Position numbers and translations under genes: made by a program
Notes under the pieces: generated by a model
The model's input: the letters and a program-made list of their open reading frames with translations, nothing else
Database searches by the model: none
Told to the model about the DNA's origin: nothing
Assembly (NCBI GenBank): GCA_902512685.1
Contig: CABXKH010000007.1
Span: forward strand, 1 to 51,608
Direction: 5' to 3'
From: Paracoccaceae bacterium
GTDB taxonomy: Bacteria > Pseudomonadota > Alphaproteobacteria > Rhodobacterales > Rhodobacteraceae
Length of the DNA: 51,608 nucleotides
Part shown: positions 9,124 to 17,200 of the stretch, piece after piece
How the letters are laid out: the number at the start of each line of letters is the position of its first letter
Position numbering within the stretch: the first letter of the stretch is position 1

Positions 9124-9542
9124 GCGGTATGGATCACCCCCCGCATTTTTCTGATGAGCGCCCCTATCCGCTGCAGCACCATCTGGGATTCGTTTTGACC
9201 GATTGGTCGGAAGATTATTGCCGCCTTGAATTGCCGCTAGAGGCATTTTTGATGAACCGTCAGGGCATACCGCACGGGGGCGTCTATGCCACGCTGGCCG
9301 ATACAGCGATGGGCTATGCCGGTTGCTTTGCCCCAAAGGGTGCGCCGCCACGCTGGGCCATGACGCTCAATCTAAGCGTCAATTATCTGGCCCAATGCAA
9401 AGGCGACCTGTTAATCGCCACGGCCAATCTTACCGGCGGCGGGCGCAAAACGTTTTTTGCTGACGCCTCTATCAGCGATAACCTGTCCACGAAAATTGCC
9501 AGCGCAACGGGCGTATTCCGTTATCGCAGCAGCCCACCCTAA
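9120..9542 (+). CDS. PaaI-family hot-dog thioesterase
   Basis: This is a 140-residue single hot-dog domain. HGGVYATLADTAMGYA matches the HGG...D/E core of PaaI/YbgC-like acyl-CoA thioesterases, with the catalytic Asp in LADTA. The start ATG overlaps the kinase stop codon (ATGA). A second in-frame ATG lies three codons in. It probably hydrolyses dead-end acyl-CoAs produced by the pathway and so recycles CoA. Confidence 0.88.
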   Translation: MSGMDHPPHFSDERPYPLQHHLGFVLTDWSEDYCRLELPLEAFLMNRQGIPHGGVYATLADTAMGYAGCFAPKGAPPRWAMTLNLSVNYLAQCKGDLLIATANLTGGGRKTFFADASISDNLSTKIASATGVFRYRSSPP

Positions 9543-9553
9543 AGGAGAATAAG

Positions 9554-10594
9554 ATGACCGAAACCATGCAGCGCATTGCCTTGGCCCGCAGGCCAATGGG
9601 CGCACCTGTTGATGATGATTTTCTATTGGAAAATATCCCTATGCCAACGCCCGCCGAAGGCGAGGTGCTGGTCAAAGTGCATTATATGTCGCTTGACCCC
9701 TATATGCGGGGCCGCATGGATGATGCAAAATCCTATGCTAACCCGGTGCCACTTGGCGGCACAATGGAAGGCGGGGGCGTGGGCCAAATTGTGGCCTCAA
9801 ATGCCGCCGATTATGCGGTCGGGGATTATGTTTTTGGAATGCTTGGTTGGGCCAGCCATGCCTGTCTTAAGGCCAAAGAATTGCAAAAACTTAACCCGAA
9901 ACTGGCGCCCATCACCACTGCTCTTGGGGTGCTTGGGATGCCCGGATTTACCGGCTGGTACGGGTTGATCGAACTGGGCCGGCCCAAGGCCGGTGAAACC
10001 CTTGTTGTTGCGGCGGCCACCGGCCCTGTTGGCTCGATGGTGGGTCAGGTGGCCAAAGCGCGCGGGCTGCGCACCGTCGGCATTGCGGGCGGCGCAAAAA
10101 AATGCGCGCTCGCAGTGGACAAGTTCGGGTTTGATGTCTGTCTCGATCATACGAAATACGCCGACGGCAAAGCGATGCGCGCCGCCATCGCCGAGCACTG
10201 TCCAAAGGGTGTGGATATTTATTTTGAAAATGTGGCTGGCAAGATTTTCAAAGGTGTGCTGCCGCTGATGAATGTGGGGGGCCGCATTCCGCTTTGTGGA
10301 TTGATCAGCTGGTATAATGCCGGGGCCTTGGGTGCAAATGCAGGCGGAGAAAAGGATAATCTACCTAAACTTTGGCGCACTATTCTTGTGAACCGGCTTT
10401 CAGTGAACGGCTTTATCATTTCCGATCATTGGGACCGCTATGGTGATTTTCTGCGCGACGTTGGCCCAATGCTGGCGAAAGGCCAAATTGCTTATCAAGA
10501 GGACATCACCGAGGGGCTTGAAAACGCGCCGCGGGCGTTCATGGGTCTGCTGACCGGGGAAAACTTTGGCAAACAGATCGTCAAAGTGAACTGA
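9554..10594 (+). CDS. NADP-dependent oxidoreductase, CurA/leukotriene B4 dehydrogenase family
   Basis: This is a zinc-free medium-chain reductase of 346 residues. It has LDPYMRGRMDD, then GMPGFTGWYGL, and the Rossmann segment AAATGPVGSMVGQVAKARG (nucleotide-binding GxVGxxVGQ, about 157-166). The family reduces alpha,beta-unsaturated ketones or enals with NADPH, or acts on enoyl thioesters. A strong AAGGAG lies eight bases upstream. It is the last gene of the operon and faces ahcY across a 330-bp intergenic region. Confidence 0.88.
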   Translation: MTETMQRIALARRPMGAPVDDDFLLENIPMPTPAEGEVLVKVHYMSLDPYMRGRMDDAKSYANPVPLGGTMEGGGVGQIVASNAADYAVGDYVFGMLGWASHACLKAKELQKLNPKLAPITTALGVLGMPGFTGWYGLIELGRPKAGETLVVAAATGPVGSMVGQVAKARGLRTVGIAGGAKKCALAVDKFGFDVCLDHTKYADGKAMRAAIAEHCPKGVDIYFENVAGKIFKGVLPLMNVGGRIPLCGLISWYNAGALGANAGGEKDNLPKLWRTILVNRLSVNGFIISDHWDRYGDFLRDVGPMLAKGQIAYQEDITEGLENAPRAFMGLLTGENFGKQIVKVN

Positions 10595-10674
10595 TCTTGG
10601 ATAAAGCACCGGATGGCTTCAAATTTCCGAACGGCGCTTTTCACCCGCTTGCCATTTTCACAAGCAGCGCTTTT

Positions 10675-10776
10675 ATAAAAAAATGAGGGCTCCGACACGG
10701 TGGCCAGAACCCTCATATCACCCCTTGTGCTCCCACGGCATGTCAGGTGTTTAATACAGGTCCGGCCATCCTGGCA
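10675..10776 (-). ncRNA. Candidate small RNA of about 100 nt downstream of ahcY
   Basis: On the minus strand a possible sigma-70 promoter (TTTTGA, 17-bp spacer, TATAAC at 10787-10782) would start a transcript near 10775. The predicted RNA opens with CACCGUGC, which can pair with a later GCAC...GGUG. It contains an inner CAGG/CCUG hairpin and ends at a strong terminator stem with a U-tract. The element starts about 150 bases beyond the ahcY stop, too far to be a normal ahcY terminator. I do not recognise the family; it is not a clear match to 6S or SRP RNA. The call rests on structure and promoter spacing only. Confidence 0.4.
10677..10716 (-). terminator. Strong intrinsic terminator
   Basis: Read on the minus strand, a seven-base stem ATGAGGG/CCCTCAT (10716-10710 with 10689-10683) encloses a 20-base loop that can form an inner CCG/CGG hairpin. 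It is followed directly by six more T. It can end ahcY readthrough or the candidate small RNA. Confidence 0.7.
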
Positions 10777-10862
10777 CGGTGGTTATAGCTAACCCAAATT
10801 GGCATCAAAAACCAAGAACCAAGTAAGGCAAATTTAGTTCAAATCTCGCGCAGCATCCGCTT

Positions 10863-10885
10863 GTGATCCGCTCAGAGCGGATCAC
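10863..10885. repeat. Perfect 11-bp inverted repeat
   Basis: GTGATCCGCTC and GAGCGGATCAC flank a single central A, about 40 bp after the ahcY stop codon. There is no U-tract on either strand. It is therefore more likely an mRNA-stabilising 3' hairpin or a protein-binding dyad than an intrinsic terminator. Confidence 0.6.
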
Positions 10886-10924
10886 TATGATTGCCAGCAG
10901 GCTTTGCCATTAAACCGGAAGTGA

Positions 10925-12316
10925 TTAATACCTATAATGTTCGGGCTTGAACGGCCCCTCTGGCGTCACACCAATATAGTCAGCCTGATCTTTATCCAAT
11001 GTGGTCAGCTTAACGCCAATGCGGTCCAAATGCAGCCGCGCCACTTTTTCATCCAGATGCTTGGGCAGGATATAGACGTCATCATTATAATCATCGCCCT
11101 TGGTCCACAGCTCGATCTGGGCCAGCACTTGGTTGGTAAAGGAGGCAGACATCACAAACGACGGATGTCCCGTGGCATTTCCAAGGTTTAAAAGACGGCC
11201 CTCTGACAACAGGATCAAACGGTTGCCCGAGGGCATCTCGATCATATCAACCTGTTCTTTAATATTGGTCCATTTGTGGTTTTTAAGATGCGCCACTTGG
11301 ATCTCATTATCGAAATGGCCGATATTGCCCACGATGGCCATATCTTTCATGCCGCGCATATGCTCGATGCGGATAACGTCTTTGTTGCCGGTGGTTGTGA
11401 TGAAGATATCAGCGGTGGCGATCTGATCTTCCAGAAGCACCACTTCAAAGCCGTCCATAGCAGCCTGCAAAGCGCAGATCGGATCAACCTCGGTGACTTT
11501 AACACGCGCGCCCGCGCCCCGCAGTGAGGCGGCCGAACCTTTGCCCACATCGCCATAGCCGCACACAATAGCCACTTTGCCGGCCATCATCGTGTCGGTG
11601 GCGCGGCGGATGCCATCAACCAGCGATTCTTTGCAGCCGTATTTATTGTCAAATTTCGATTTGGTCACACTGTCGTTCACATTGATCGCCGGAAACGGCA
11701 ATTGGCCCTGTTTGACCAGCTCATAGAGCCGGTGCACACCAGTGGTGGTTTCCTCGGACACACCTTGGATCATATCACGCTGTTTGGTGAACCAGCCGGG
11801 GCTTTCGGCCATACGCTTTTTAATCTGTGCAAAGACCGCCTCTTCTTCTTCGGAAGTGGGCACTTCGATGAGGTCGGTTTCACCGGCTTCCACCCGCGCG
11901 CCCAGCAACACATAAAGCGTTGCATCGCCGCCATCATCCAAAATCATATTCGCGCCTTCGGGGAATAAAAACGACCGGTCAAGGTAATCCCAATGCTCGG
12001 TCAGGCTTTGACCTTTGATCGCAAAGACCGGCGTTCCGCCTGCTGCAATAGCCGCCGCCGCATGGTCTTGGGTCGAAAAGATGTTACATGAGGCCCAGCG
12101 CACATCCGCGCCAAGTTCCACCAATGTTTCGATTAAAACAGCGGTCTGGATGGTCATATGCAACGAGCCGACGATGCGCGCCCCGGTCAGTGGCTTGCTT
12201 TCGCCATATTCTTTGCGCAGCGCCATCAATCCGGGCATTTCGGTTTCGGCAATATTTAATTCTTTGCGGCCAAATTCAGCCAGGGCAATGTCTTTGACAA
12301 TATAATCAGTGCTCAC
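10925..12316 (-). CDS. ahcY: Adenosylhomocysteinase (S-adenosyl-L-homocysteine hydrolase)
   Basis: AhcY hydrolyses S-adenosylhomocysteine to homocysteine and adenosine, clearing the inhibitor left by methyltransferases. The 463-residue protein is the long bacterial form. Recognisable segments are [16 protein letters not shown], the NAD-binding [18 protein letters not shown] (about 248-265), GNKDVI and the C-terminal [27 protein letters not shown] region with the cofactor-binding Lys and Tyr. The start is GTG, with AGGAG nine bases upstream; the nearby ATG is out of frame. I looked for SAH, SAM-II and SAM/SAH riboswitch signatures in the 188-bp upstream gap and found none. Confidence 0.97.
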   Translation of the reverse strand: MSTDYIVKDIALAEFGRKELNIAETEMPGLMALRKEYGESKPLTGARIVGSLHMTIQTAVLIETLVELGADVRWASCNIFSTQDHAAAAIAAGGTPVFAIKGQSLTEHWDYLDRSFLFPEGANMILDDGGDATLYVLLGARVEAGETDLIEVPTSEEEEAVFAQIKKRMAESPGWFTKQRDMIQGVSEETTTGVHRLYELVKQGQLPFPAINVNDSVTKSKFDNKYGCKESLVDGIRRATDTMMAGKVAIVCGYGDVGKGSAASLRGAGARVKVTEVDPICALQAAMDGFEVVLLEDQIATADIFITTTGNKDVIRIEHMRGMKDMAIVGNIGHFDNEIQVAHLKNHKWTNIKEQVDMIEMPSGNRLILLSEGRLLNLGNATGHPSFVMSASFTNQVLAQIELWTKGDDYNDDVYILPKHLDEKVARLHLDRIGVKLTTLDKDQADYIGVTPEGPFKPEHYRY

Positions 12317-12504
12317 GGGTCATATCTCCTAAAATTCTCAGTTGGCGCGTAACATAACTTAGATCGTGCAGCAATCAGGTAAAGTACACCTGCTTTTTTG
12401 TCATTGGTGGCATACGGCGCGCAAAGAAACAAAACCCTATGTCTGCAAAGCTTGCGCACAGGGTTCGCTTCGTGCAGATATCATCTCAACTGCAAGAGGC
12501 TTAG

Positions 12505-13095
12505 ATGAAACAACCACGCGCATGGCAAAGAATGCTTTCGGGTCGCCGGCTCGATTTGCTGGACCCGACGCCGGTCGATATCGAGGTAGAAGATATTGCC
12601 CATGGGCTTGCCTTTGTGGCGCGCTGGAATGGTCAAACCCAGGGTGATTTTGCCTATTCGGTGGCCGAGCATTCGCTGCTTGTCGAGGAAATCTATGGCC
12701 GGCTTGCCCTCAAAGCCCCCGCCAAGTGGCGACTTGCCGCCCTGCTGCATGATGCGCCCGAATATGTCATCGGAGATATGATTTCGCCGGTCAAAGCCGC
12801 CGTAGGGCCGGGCTATGAGGTGCTGGATGAGCGGCTAAGTGCCGCAATTCACATTCGCTTTGGCCTGCCCGCCAAACTGCCCACTGCGGTTAAAAAGCAG
12901 ATTAAAAAGGCCGACAAAATAAGCGCCTGGATGGAGGCCACCCAGATCGCAGGGTTTTCCGCCAAAGAAGCCGATGGGTTTTTCGGGGCGCCAGATCACA
13001 GCCTTATTAACGGTCTTAAAATTGATCTGCGCGCGCCCAAAGCGGCGCGGCAGGCTTATATCGACCGGCACTCAGACCTGCTGTCGCAGCTATGA
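12505..13095 (+). CDS. HD-domain hydrolase (YfbR/5'-nucleotidase-like)
   Basis: This is a 196-residue HD-superfamily metal phosphohydrolase. The first metal His lies in FAYSVAEHSLLVEE, the HD pair in LAALLHDAPEYVIGDMISPVK, and a later Asp in KKADKISAWMEATQ. The HDAPEYVIGD pattern is that of YfbR-like (d)NMP phosphohydrolases. The start is ATG with AAGAGG upstream. The 3' end overlaps the acetyltransferase by four bases (ATGA), so the two are translationally coupled. The substrate is not proven; nucleotide clean-up is an inference from the family. Confidence 0.85.
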   Translation: MKQPRAWQRMLSGRRLDLLDPTPVDIEVEDIAHGLAFVARWNGQTQGDFAYSVAEHSLLVEEIYGRLALKAPAKWRLAALLHDAPEYVIGDMISPVKAAVGPGYEVLDERLSAAIHIRFGLPAKLPTAVKKQIKKADKISAWMEATQIAGFSAKEADGFFGAPDHSLINGLKIDLRAPKAARQAYIDRHSDLLSQL

Positions 13096-13601
13096 GCCAA
13101 ATCAAGCTCAGACTGGCCACCCCAGCAGATGCGGACGCGCTTGCCGTGCTGCTGAACCAGATTATCAAGTCGGGCGGCACCACCGCCCATTTACACCCTT
13201 TCGATGGAGAGCGCCTGCTCAACCATTATCTTGCGCCGCCTTTGGCCATCAGCTGCTTTGTGGCCGAGGTCGGCGGCCAAATCGCCGGGTTTCAAGCGCT
13301 AGAGTGGAGCGATCCAAACTGGCCCGGGCCGGACAGCTTGCCCGCTGATTGGGCCTTGATTGCCAGTTTTGTGGATGCAGATTTTCAGGGGCGCGGTATT
13401 GGTAAGGCGCTTTTTGCGCAAACCCTCGCCGCCGCCCAAAGCGCGGGCGCGCGCTGCATTGATGCCACCATCCGCTCCGACAATCAGGGGGGCCTTGCGT
13501 TTTACACATCGCTTGGTTTTACCGATTACAGCAGGCTGCGGGACATCCCCCTGTCAGACGGCACACTTGTGGATCGGATCCGGAAAAAGCGGACCGTTTG
13601 A
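13092..13601 (+). CDS. GNAT-family N-acetyltransferase
   Basis: The 169-residue protein has a single GNAT fold. Motif A is SFVDADFQGRGIGKALFAQTLAAA, with the acetyl-CoA pyrophosphate loop QGRGIG (about 98-103). Motif B is DNQGGLAFYTSLGF near residue 135. The N-terminal IKLRLATPADADALAVLL is typical of small GNATs. It is coupled to the HD hydrolase upstream and converges on a DUF6151 gene. The acceptor substrate is unknown. Confidence 0.87.
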   Translation: MSQIKLRLATPADADALAVLLNQIIKSGGTTAHLHPFDGERLLNHYLAPPLAISCFVAEVGGQIAGFQALEWSDPNWPGPDSLPADWALIASFVDADFQGRGIGKALFAQTLAAAQSAGARCIDATIRSDNQGGLAFYTSLGFTDYSRLRDIPLSDGTLVDRIRKKRTV

Positions 13602-13617
13602 TCCTGTCAAATCGCCT

Positions 13618-14193
13618 TTAAACAGCAGCGCCTTTGGCAAGGTTCAAAACCCTCAGCGGTTGCATATTTGGGATCAATTCACGAAGGCTTTGTCCTTCCG
13701 CCGGCTCAGCAGGCAGCGCGCAAAACCGTTTTTGGTCCTTTGGGTCTTGAAAGCTTTGCAATACGGGAATGTCCGCCGGAATATCGGGTATCGGTTTGTC
13801 ACGATAATCGTTCATATAAATGGCGGCTGAAGGCTTTAAAGTCAGATCGCTCGAGGTGTCACAGTGGCCCTTGAAAAACATGAACACATGATCCTGATAG
13901 CCCGGGTGATCCACGGCAAGCACAGCATAGCAGGTGGTGCAATAAACCCGTGTCGATTTTGCTTCGCCGCGAAGCTGAACAGGCTGCATAAACTCAAGCC
14001 CTTTAACCTTGGTAATGTCCGAGCGGATATAGAATAAATGCGGCAACGGGTCCGCAGAACGGCCACCCTGCGCGGCGCCCCATGCCAAAGCCTGCCGGCA
14101 ATCTTCGCACCCGCAAAGCAAACTTAGCTGCGGGAAGGCAGGGCGCAATGAAATCGCGCAGCGCCCACATGTACATCTAATATCAAAACCCAT
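13618..14193 (-). CDS. DUF6151 / GFA-like zinc-binding protein
   Basis: The 191-residue protein has paired cysteines typical of the Mss4-like/GFA fold: Cys7, Cys9 and Cys12 (IRCTCGRC), Cys27, Cys29 and Cys32 (CGCEDC), then RVYCTTCYAVL. GFA proteins are named after glutathione-dependent formaldehyde activation, but most members, including this DUF6151-like group, have no proven role. The gene converges on the GNAT gene with a 16-bp gap and lies downstream of regA. It is most likely a zinc-stabilised binding protein. Confidence 0.75.
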   Translation of the reverse strand: MGFDIRCTCGRCAISLRPAFPQLSLLCGCEDCRQALAWGAAQGGRSADPLPHLFYIRSDITKVKGLEFMQPVQLRGEAKSTRVYCTTCYAVLAVDHPGYQDHVFMFFKGHCDTSSDLTLKPSAAIYMNDYRDKPIPDIPADIPVLQSFQDPKDQKRFCALPAEPAEGQSLRELIPNMQPLRVLNLAKGAAV

Positions 14194-14247
14194 CGCGCTG
14201 TTTCCTGTAAATCCCTGTACCGCTATTAGCCCTCACTCGCGTAGTAG

Positions 14248-14277
14248 TAAGCCAGTTTTGTAAAAAACAAAATGGCT
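14248..14277. repeat. Imperfect inverted repeat between regA and the DUF6151 gene
   Basis: AGCCAGTTTTGT and ACAAAATGGCT flank AAAAA, upstream of the DUF6151 start on the minus strand. There is no U-tract, so it is more likely an operator or mRNA hairpin than a terminator. The function is unknown. Confidence 0.4.
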
Positions 14278-14392
14278 AGACCGCAGAACGGTGAAAAGAC
14301 TGATTTAAATGACGGGGTTAACGCCCCATATCCGAGGTGATTTTACCCAGCGTTAGAGCCGAATTTCGGTCAATTTTCGCACCGCCGTCAAA

Positions 14393-14421
14393 CTGACGCG
14401 ATACTGACGCAATACCGACGT
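14393..14421. repeat. Three GACG(C/T) repeats at 11-bp spacing after regA
   Basis: GACGC at 14395-14399, GACGC at 14406-14410 and GACGT at 14417-14421 stand in the same orientation exactly 11 bp apart. They begin 15 bp past the regA stop. GNCGC resembles the half-site described for RegA/PrrA binding (GCGNC...GNCGC), but here the halves are direct rather than inverted. Confidence 0.45.
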
Positions 14422-14435
14422 GGGAATTTACAGTT

Positions 14436-14990
14436 TTACCGTGGGCTGCGCTTGGCCAATATGCGCTGCAATGTGCGGCGGTGCATGTTGAGCCGGCGTG
14501 CGGTTTCGGACACATTGCGATCACACAGCTCATAGACACGCTGGATATGTTCCCACCGAACGCGGTCGGCGCTCATCGGGTTTTCCGGCGGCGGCGGCAG
14601 GTCATCACCAGTGGCCAACAGGGCGTTGGTAATATCGGTGGCATCGGCCGGTTTGCTGAGATAATCGGTGGCGCCGATTTTCACCGCAGCCACGGCGGTG
14701 GCAATGGCCCCATAGCCTGTCAGCACCACAACGCGGCAATCGGGGCGCTTGGTGCGCAGCACCTCAACCACATCCAAACCATTGCCGTCTTGCAAACGCA
14801 GATCAATCACCGCATAGGCGGGCGGGCGCGCTGTTGAAATCGCCCGGCCTGCCGCAACAGAGCCTGCTGTTTCAACGGTAAAGCCGCGTTTTTCCATCGC
14901 CTTGGCCAGTCGGCGCAAAAACGGTTCATCATCGTCAACCAATAACAAAGATGGATCAGGACCTAAGTCTTGCAGTACTTTTTCAGACAC
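14436..14990 (-). CDS. regA: Redox response regulator RegA (PrrA/ActR)
   Basis: RegA is the global regulator of photosynthesis, respiration, and carbon and nitrogen fixation genes, phosphorylated by RegB. The receiver contains LLLVDDDEPFLRRL, the phospho-acceptor Asp in AVIDLRLQDGNGLDV and the Lys in YLSKPADATDI. A four-proline linker follows, then the nearly invariant C-terminal Fis-type helix-turn-helix ETARRLNMHRRTLQRILAKRSPR. A longer frame begins at a TTG at 15020. I prefer the GTG at 14990: AAGGGGG lies five bases upstream and it gives 184 residues, the length of Rhodobacter RegA. It is transcribed with senC. Confidence 0.95.
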   Translation of the reverse strand: MSEKVLQDLGPDPSLLLVDDDEPFLRRLAKAMEKRGFTVETAGSVAAGRAISTARPPAYAVIDLRLQDGNGLDVVEVLRTKRPDCRVVVLTGYGAIATAVAAVKIGATDYLSKPADATDITNALLATGDDLPPPPENPMSADRVRWEHIQRVYELCDRNVSETARRLNMHRRTLQRILAKRSPR

Positions 14991-15072
14991 CAGAACCCCC
15001 TTAAAAGCTCTCTTATACAAATTGGTATCTAATGTTGTTTGTCAACAGGGTCAAACAATCCTGTGCAGATTC

Positions 15073-15708
15073 CTATATTTTATCAATAAAACATGCCGAT
15101 TTTTCTGCCATAGCCTCGGGGCTGGCATCGCGGCGAAAAAACTCGACAACCCCATGTTCTGGCAGCACCAGATAGGTCATGGTTGAGTGGTCCACCAGAT
15201 AGTATTCGTCGCTACTGTCATGGGCTTTGTAATAGGTGCGATAGGCGCGGCTTGCCGCTTTGACTTGCTCGGCCGATCCTGTCAGACCAACCATACGTGG
15301 ATGGACTGCCTCGGCATAATCCCCAATGACCTCTGGCGTGTCCCTCTTGGGGTCTATTGAGATAAATACAGGGGTGACCATTTGCCCATTTTCTTCCAGC
15401 ACATCAACGGCTTCTGCATTTCTTATCGCATCCATCGGACAGACATCCGGGCAGAATGTATAGCCAAAATACACCAGTGATGGCCCGGTGATTACATCTG
15501 TATCACTGACGGTTTTTCCATTGCTATCGAGCAAATTAAATGGACCACCAATCTGGCCAACACCGCCGGCAACCGTGCTGCTACGGCAACTGGCAAATTG
15601 ATCATCTAAGCGGGATGCAAATGGCCATATGCCCAGGCTGGCGATCCAAGTGACCAGCAATAGGCACGCCAAAACAGCGGCGGCAAGAATGGCTAAAGAA
15701 CGGGTCAT
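15073..15708 (-). CDS. senC: SCO1/SenC (PrrC) copper chaperone
   Basis: The 211-residue protein has an N-terminal membrane anchor (about residues 6-27) and a periplasmic thioredoxin-like SCO domain. The copper ligands are the two Cys of YTFCPDVCPMD and the His in LVDHSTMTYLV. SenC/PrrC helps assemble the copper centre of cytochrome oxidase and influences RegB signalling. It lies between regA and regB and is divergent from regB, the classic Rhodobacterales arrangement. Confidence 0.94.
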   Translation of the reverse strand: MTRSLAILAAAVLACLLLVTWIASLGIWPFASRLDDQFASCRSSTVAGGVGQIGGPFNLLDSNGKTVSDTDVITGPSLVYFGYTFCPDVCPMDAIRNAEAVDVLEENGQMVTPVFISIDPKRDTPEVIGDYAEAVHPRMVGLTGSAEQVKAASRAYRTYYKAHDSSDEYYLVDHSTMTYLVLPEHGVVEFFRRDASPEAMAEKSACFIDKI

Positions 15709-15802
15709 GCTTCAAATCCTAATGGGCTTTCCTATCGCGTTGATTGGTAGCATGATGCGGCCTAAGAACAAGTCACAATATGTTGAAAAAGGTGCCAGGG
15801 CG

Positions 15803-17188
15803 ATGACAGATACGAATCTAAACCTGTTGTTCCAACAAAAGCGTGGAAACTGGATCCGTCTGCGAACATTAATTTTGCTGCGCTGGATTGCCATTGCCGG
15901 TCAGGTGATCGCGATTTTTACGGCCATACAGCTTTATAATTTGCAACTTGAATTGGCACTGTGCCTATTGGCAATCGGTGTGTCCATTGGGGGAAACCTT
16001 TTGGCCATGTTCAGTTTTCCCGAAACCAAACGATTGTCAGAATTTGAAAACATGATGATGATCTTGTTTGATCTTTTACAACTTAGCTTTTTGCTTTTTT
16101 TGACCGGAGGATTGCATAATCCGTTTAGTATTTTGCTGCTGGCGCCGGTGGCGGTGGCGGCAAATGTGCTAAAACTAAGATCTCTGCTGATTTTGGGGGG
16201 TACGGCCATTGCCTTGGTGACGATCTTGGCCAACTATCACCTTCCACTGCACACTGATCAAGGGTTTATTTTGCGTATTCCTGATATTTTCATTTTCGGA
16301 AACTGGACTGCAATTGTCATAGCATTGGTATTTTTAAGTGTCTATTCACGCCGTGTTAATAATGAAATGAACGCCATGGGCGGAGCGGTGGTAGCCACCC
16401 AAATGGCACTGGCGCGTGAACAAAAGCTGACCGATTTGGGCGGGGTGGTCGCCGCCGCTGCCCACGAGTTGGGCACGCCCTTGGCCACCATTAAACTGGC
16501 GAGTTCGGAACTGATGGAGGAATTATCCGACCGGCCAGAACTTTGTGAAGATGCTGAATTGATCCGCGAACAGGCCGATCGTTGCCGCGATATTTTGCAA
16601 TCTATGGGCAGGACCGGCAAAGATGACCTGTATCTGCACAGTGCCCCGTTCAGCGAAGTTATTCGCGAAGCCGCCGAGCCCCATCAGGACCGCGGTATAG
16701 ATATTGAAATGGCCTCTCGGTCCAATGATATGTCCAGCCTTGCACAACCTTTGGTGCTGCGGCGGCCTGAAATCATTCACGGGCTTCGCAATATGGTACA
16801 AAATGCTGTGGATTTTGCGCATTCACAGGTCTGGGTCGAAACCATCTGGAGCGCAACTCAGGTCAAGGTACGGATTATGGACAATGGCCCGGGATATCCG
16901 GTGCATGTGATCGGACGCATCGGAGATCCCTTTATGCGGGACAGAAAGCTGGAAAACGATAGCACAAAACGGCCGGCCTATGAGGGCATGGGATTGGGAC
17001 TTTTTATAGCCAAGACTTTGTTGGAAAGAACCGGCGCAGAACTTAAGTTTGCAAATGGCTCAACGCTGGAAATTTTTGATGATAGCAAAGGCGAACCCAC
17101 CGGCGCCTATGTTGAAATTTCGTGGCAACGAAGCGATATTGAACAAGCCAACGGAGCGCTGGGCGAAAACAAGCAGATCAAAGCGTAA
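15803..17188 (+). CDS. regB: Redox-sensing histidine kinase RegB (PrrB/ActS)
   Basis: The frame is open from 15629. The start chosen is the ATG at 15803, because it gives MTDTNLNLLFQQKRGNWIRLR, aligning with known RegB N-termini; the result is 461 residues. Six membrane segments fill about residues 25-185, with the quinone-binding signature GGLHNPF near 102. The H-box AAAHELGTPLATIKLASSE follows near 217-235. The redox-active cysteine sits in EQADRCRDIL (about 260). The ATPase has NMVQNAVDFA and MGLGLFIAKTLLERTGA. RegB phosphorylates RegA under reducing conditions. It faces senC-regA across a short divergent promoter region. Confidence 0.95.
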   Translation: MTDTNLNLLFQQKRGNWIRLRTLILLRWIAIAGQVIAIFTAIQLYNLQLELALCLLAIGVSIGGNLLAMFSFPETKRLSEFENMMMILFDLLQLSFLLFLTGGLHNPFSILLLAPVAVAANVLKLRSLLILGGTAIALVTILANYHLPLHTDQGFILRIPDIFIFGNWTAIVIALVFLSVYSRRVNNEMNAMGGAVVATQMALAREQKLTDLGGVVAAAAHELGTPLATIKLASSELMEELSDRPELCEDAELIREQADRCRDILQSMGRTGKDDLYLHSAPFSEVIREAAEPHQDRGIDIEMASRSNDMSSLAQPLVLRRPEIIHGLRNMVQNAVDFAHSQVWVETIWSATQVKVRIMDNGPGYPVHVIGRIGDPFMRDRKLENDSTKRPAYEGMGLGLFIAKTLLERTGAELKFANGSTLEIFDDSKGEPTGAYVEISWQRSDIEQANGALGENKQIKA

Positions 17189-17200
17189 AGGACATGAGGC

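Larger units (their letters stand above)
10595..10924. other. Convergent intergenic region with several structured elements
   Basis: These 330 bp lie between the end of the acyl-CoA operon and the end of ahcY. They hold a strong minus-strand terminator hairpin, a candidate small RNA that ends at it, and a perfect 23-bp inverted repeat close to the ahcY stop; each is listed separately. A 73-codon minus-strand frame begins at 10716 inside the terminator stem, with AAGGGG upstream. I do not consider it a proven gene, because it runs antisense into the reductase. Confidence 0.6.

Noticed and set aside
10741..10800. Resemblance to SRP RNA (CAGGTCCGG) on the plus strand
   Set aside because: The essential GGAAGGAAGCA tetraloop region is missing and flanking pairing is wrong. 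The minus-strand structure explains the sequence better.
12376..12399. Terminator-like CAGGT/ACCTG hairpin followed by TTTTTT on the plus strand
   Set aside because: No plus-strand gene precedes it, and the stem is only five base pairs. Probably chance in the ahcY promoter region.
12317..12504. Possible SAH or SAM-type riboswitch upstream of ahcY
   Set aside because: I looked for the conserved cores of SAH, SAM-II and SAM/SAH riboswitches on the minus strand and found none. Only a short hairpin is visible.
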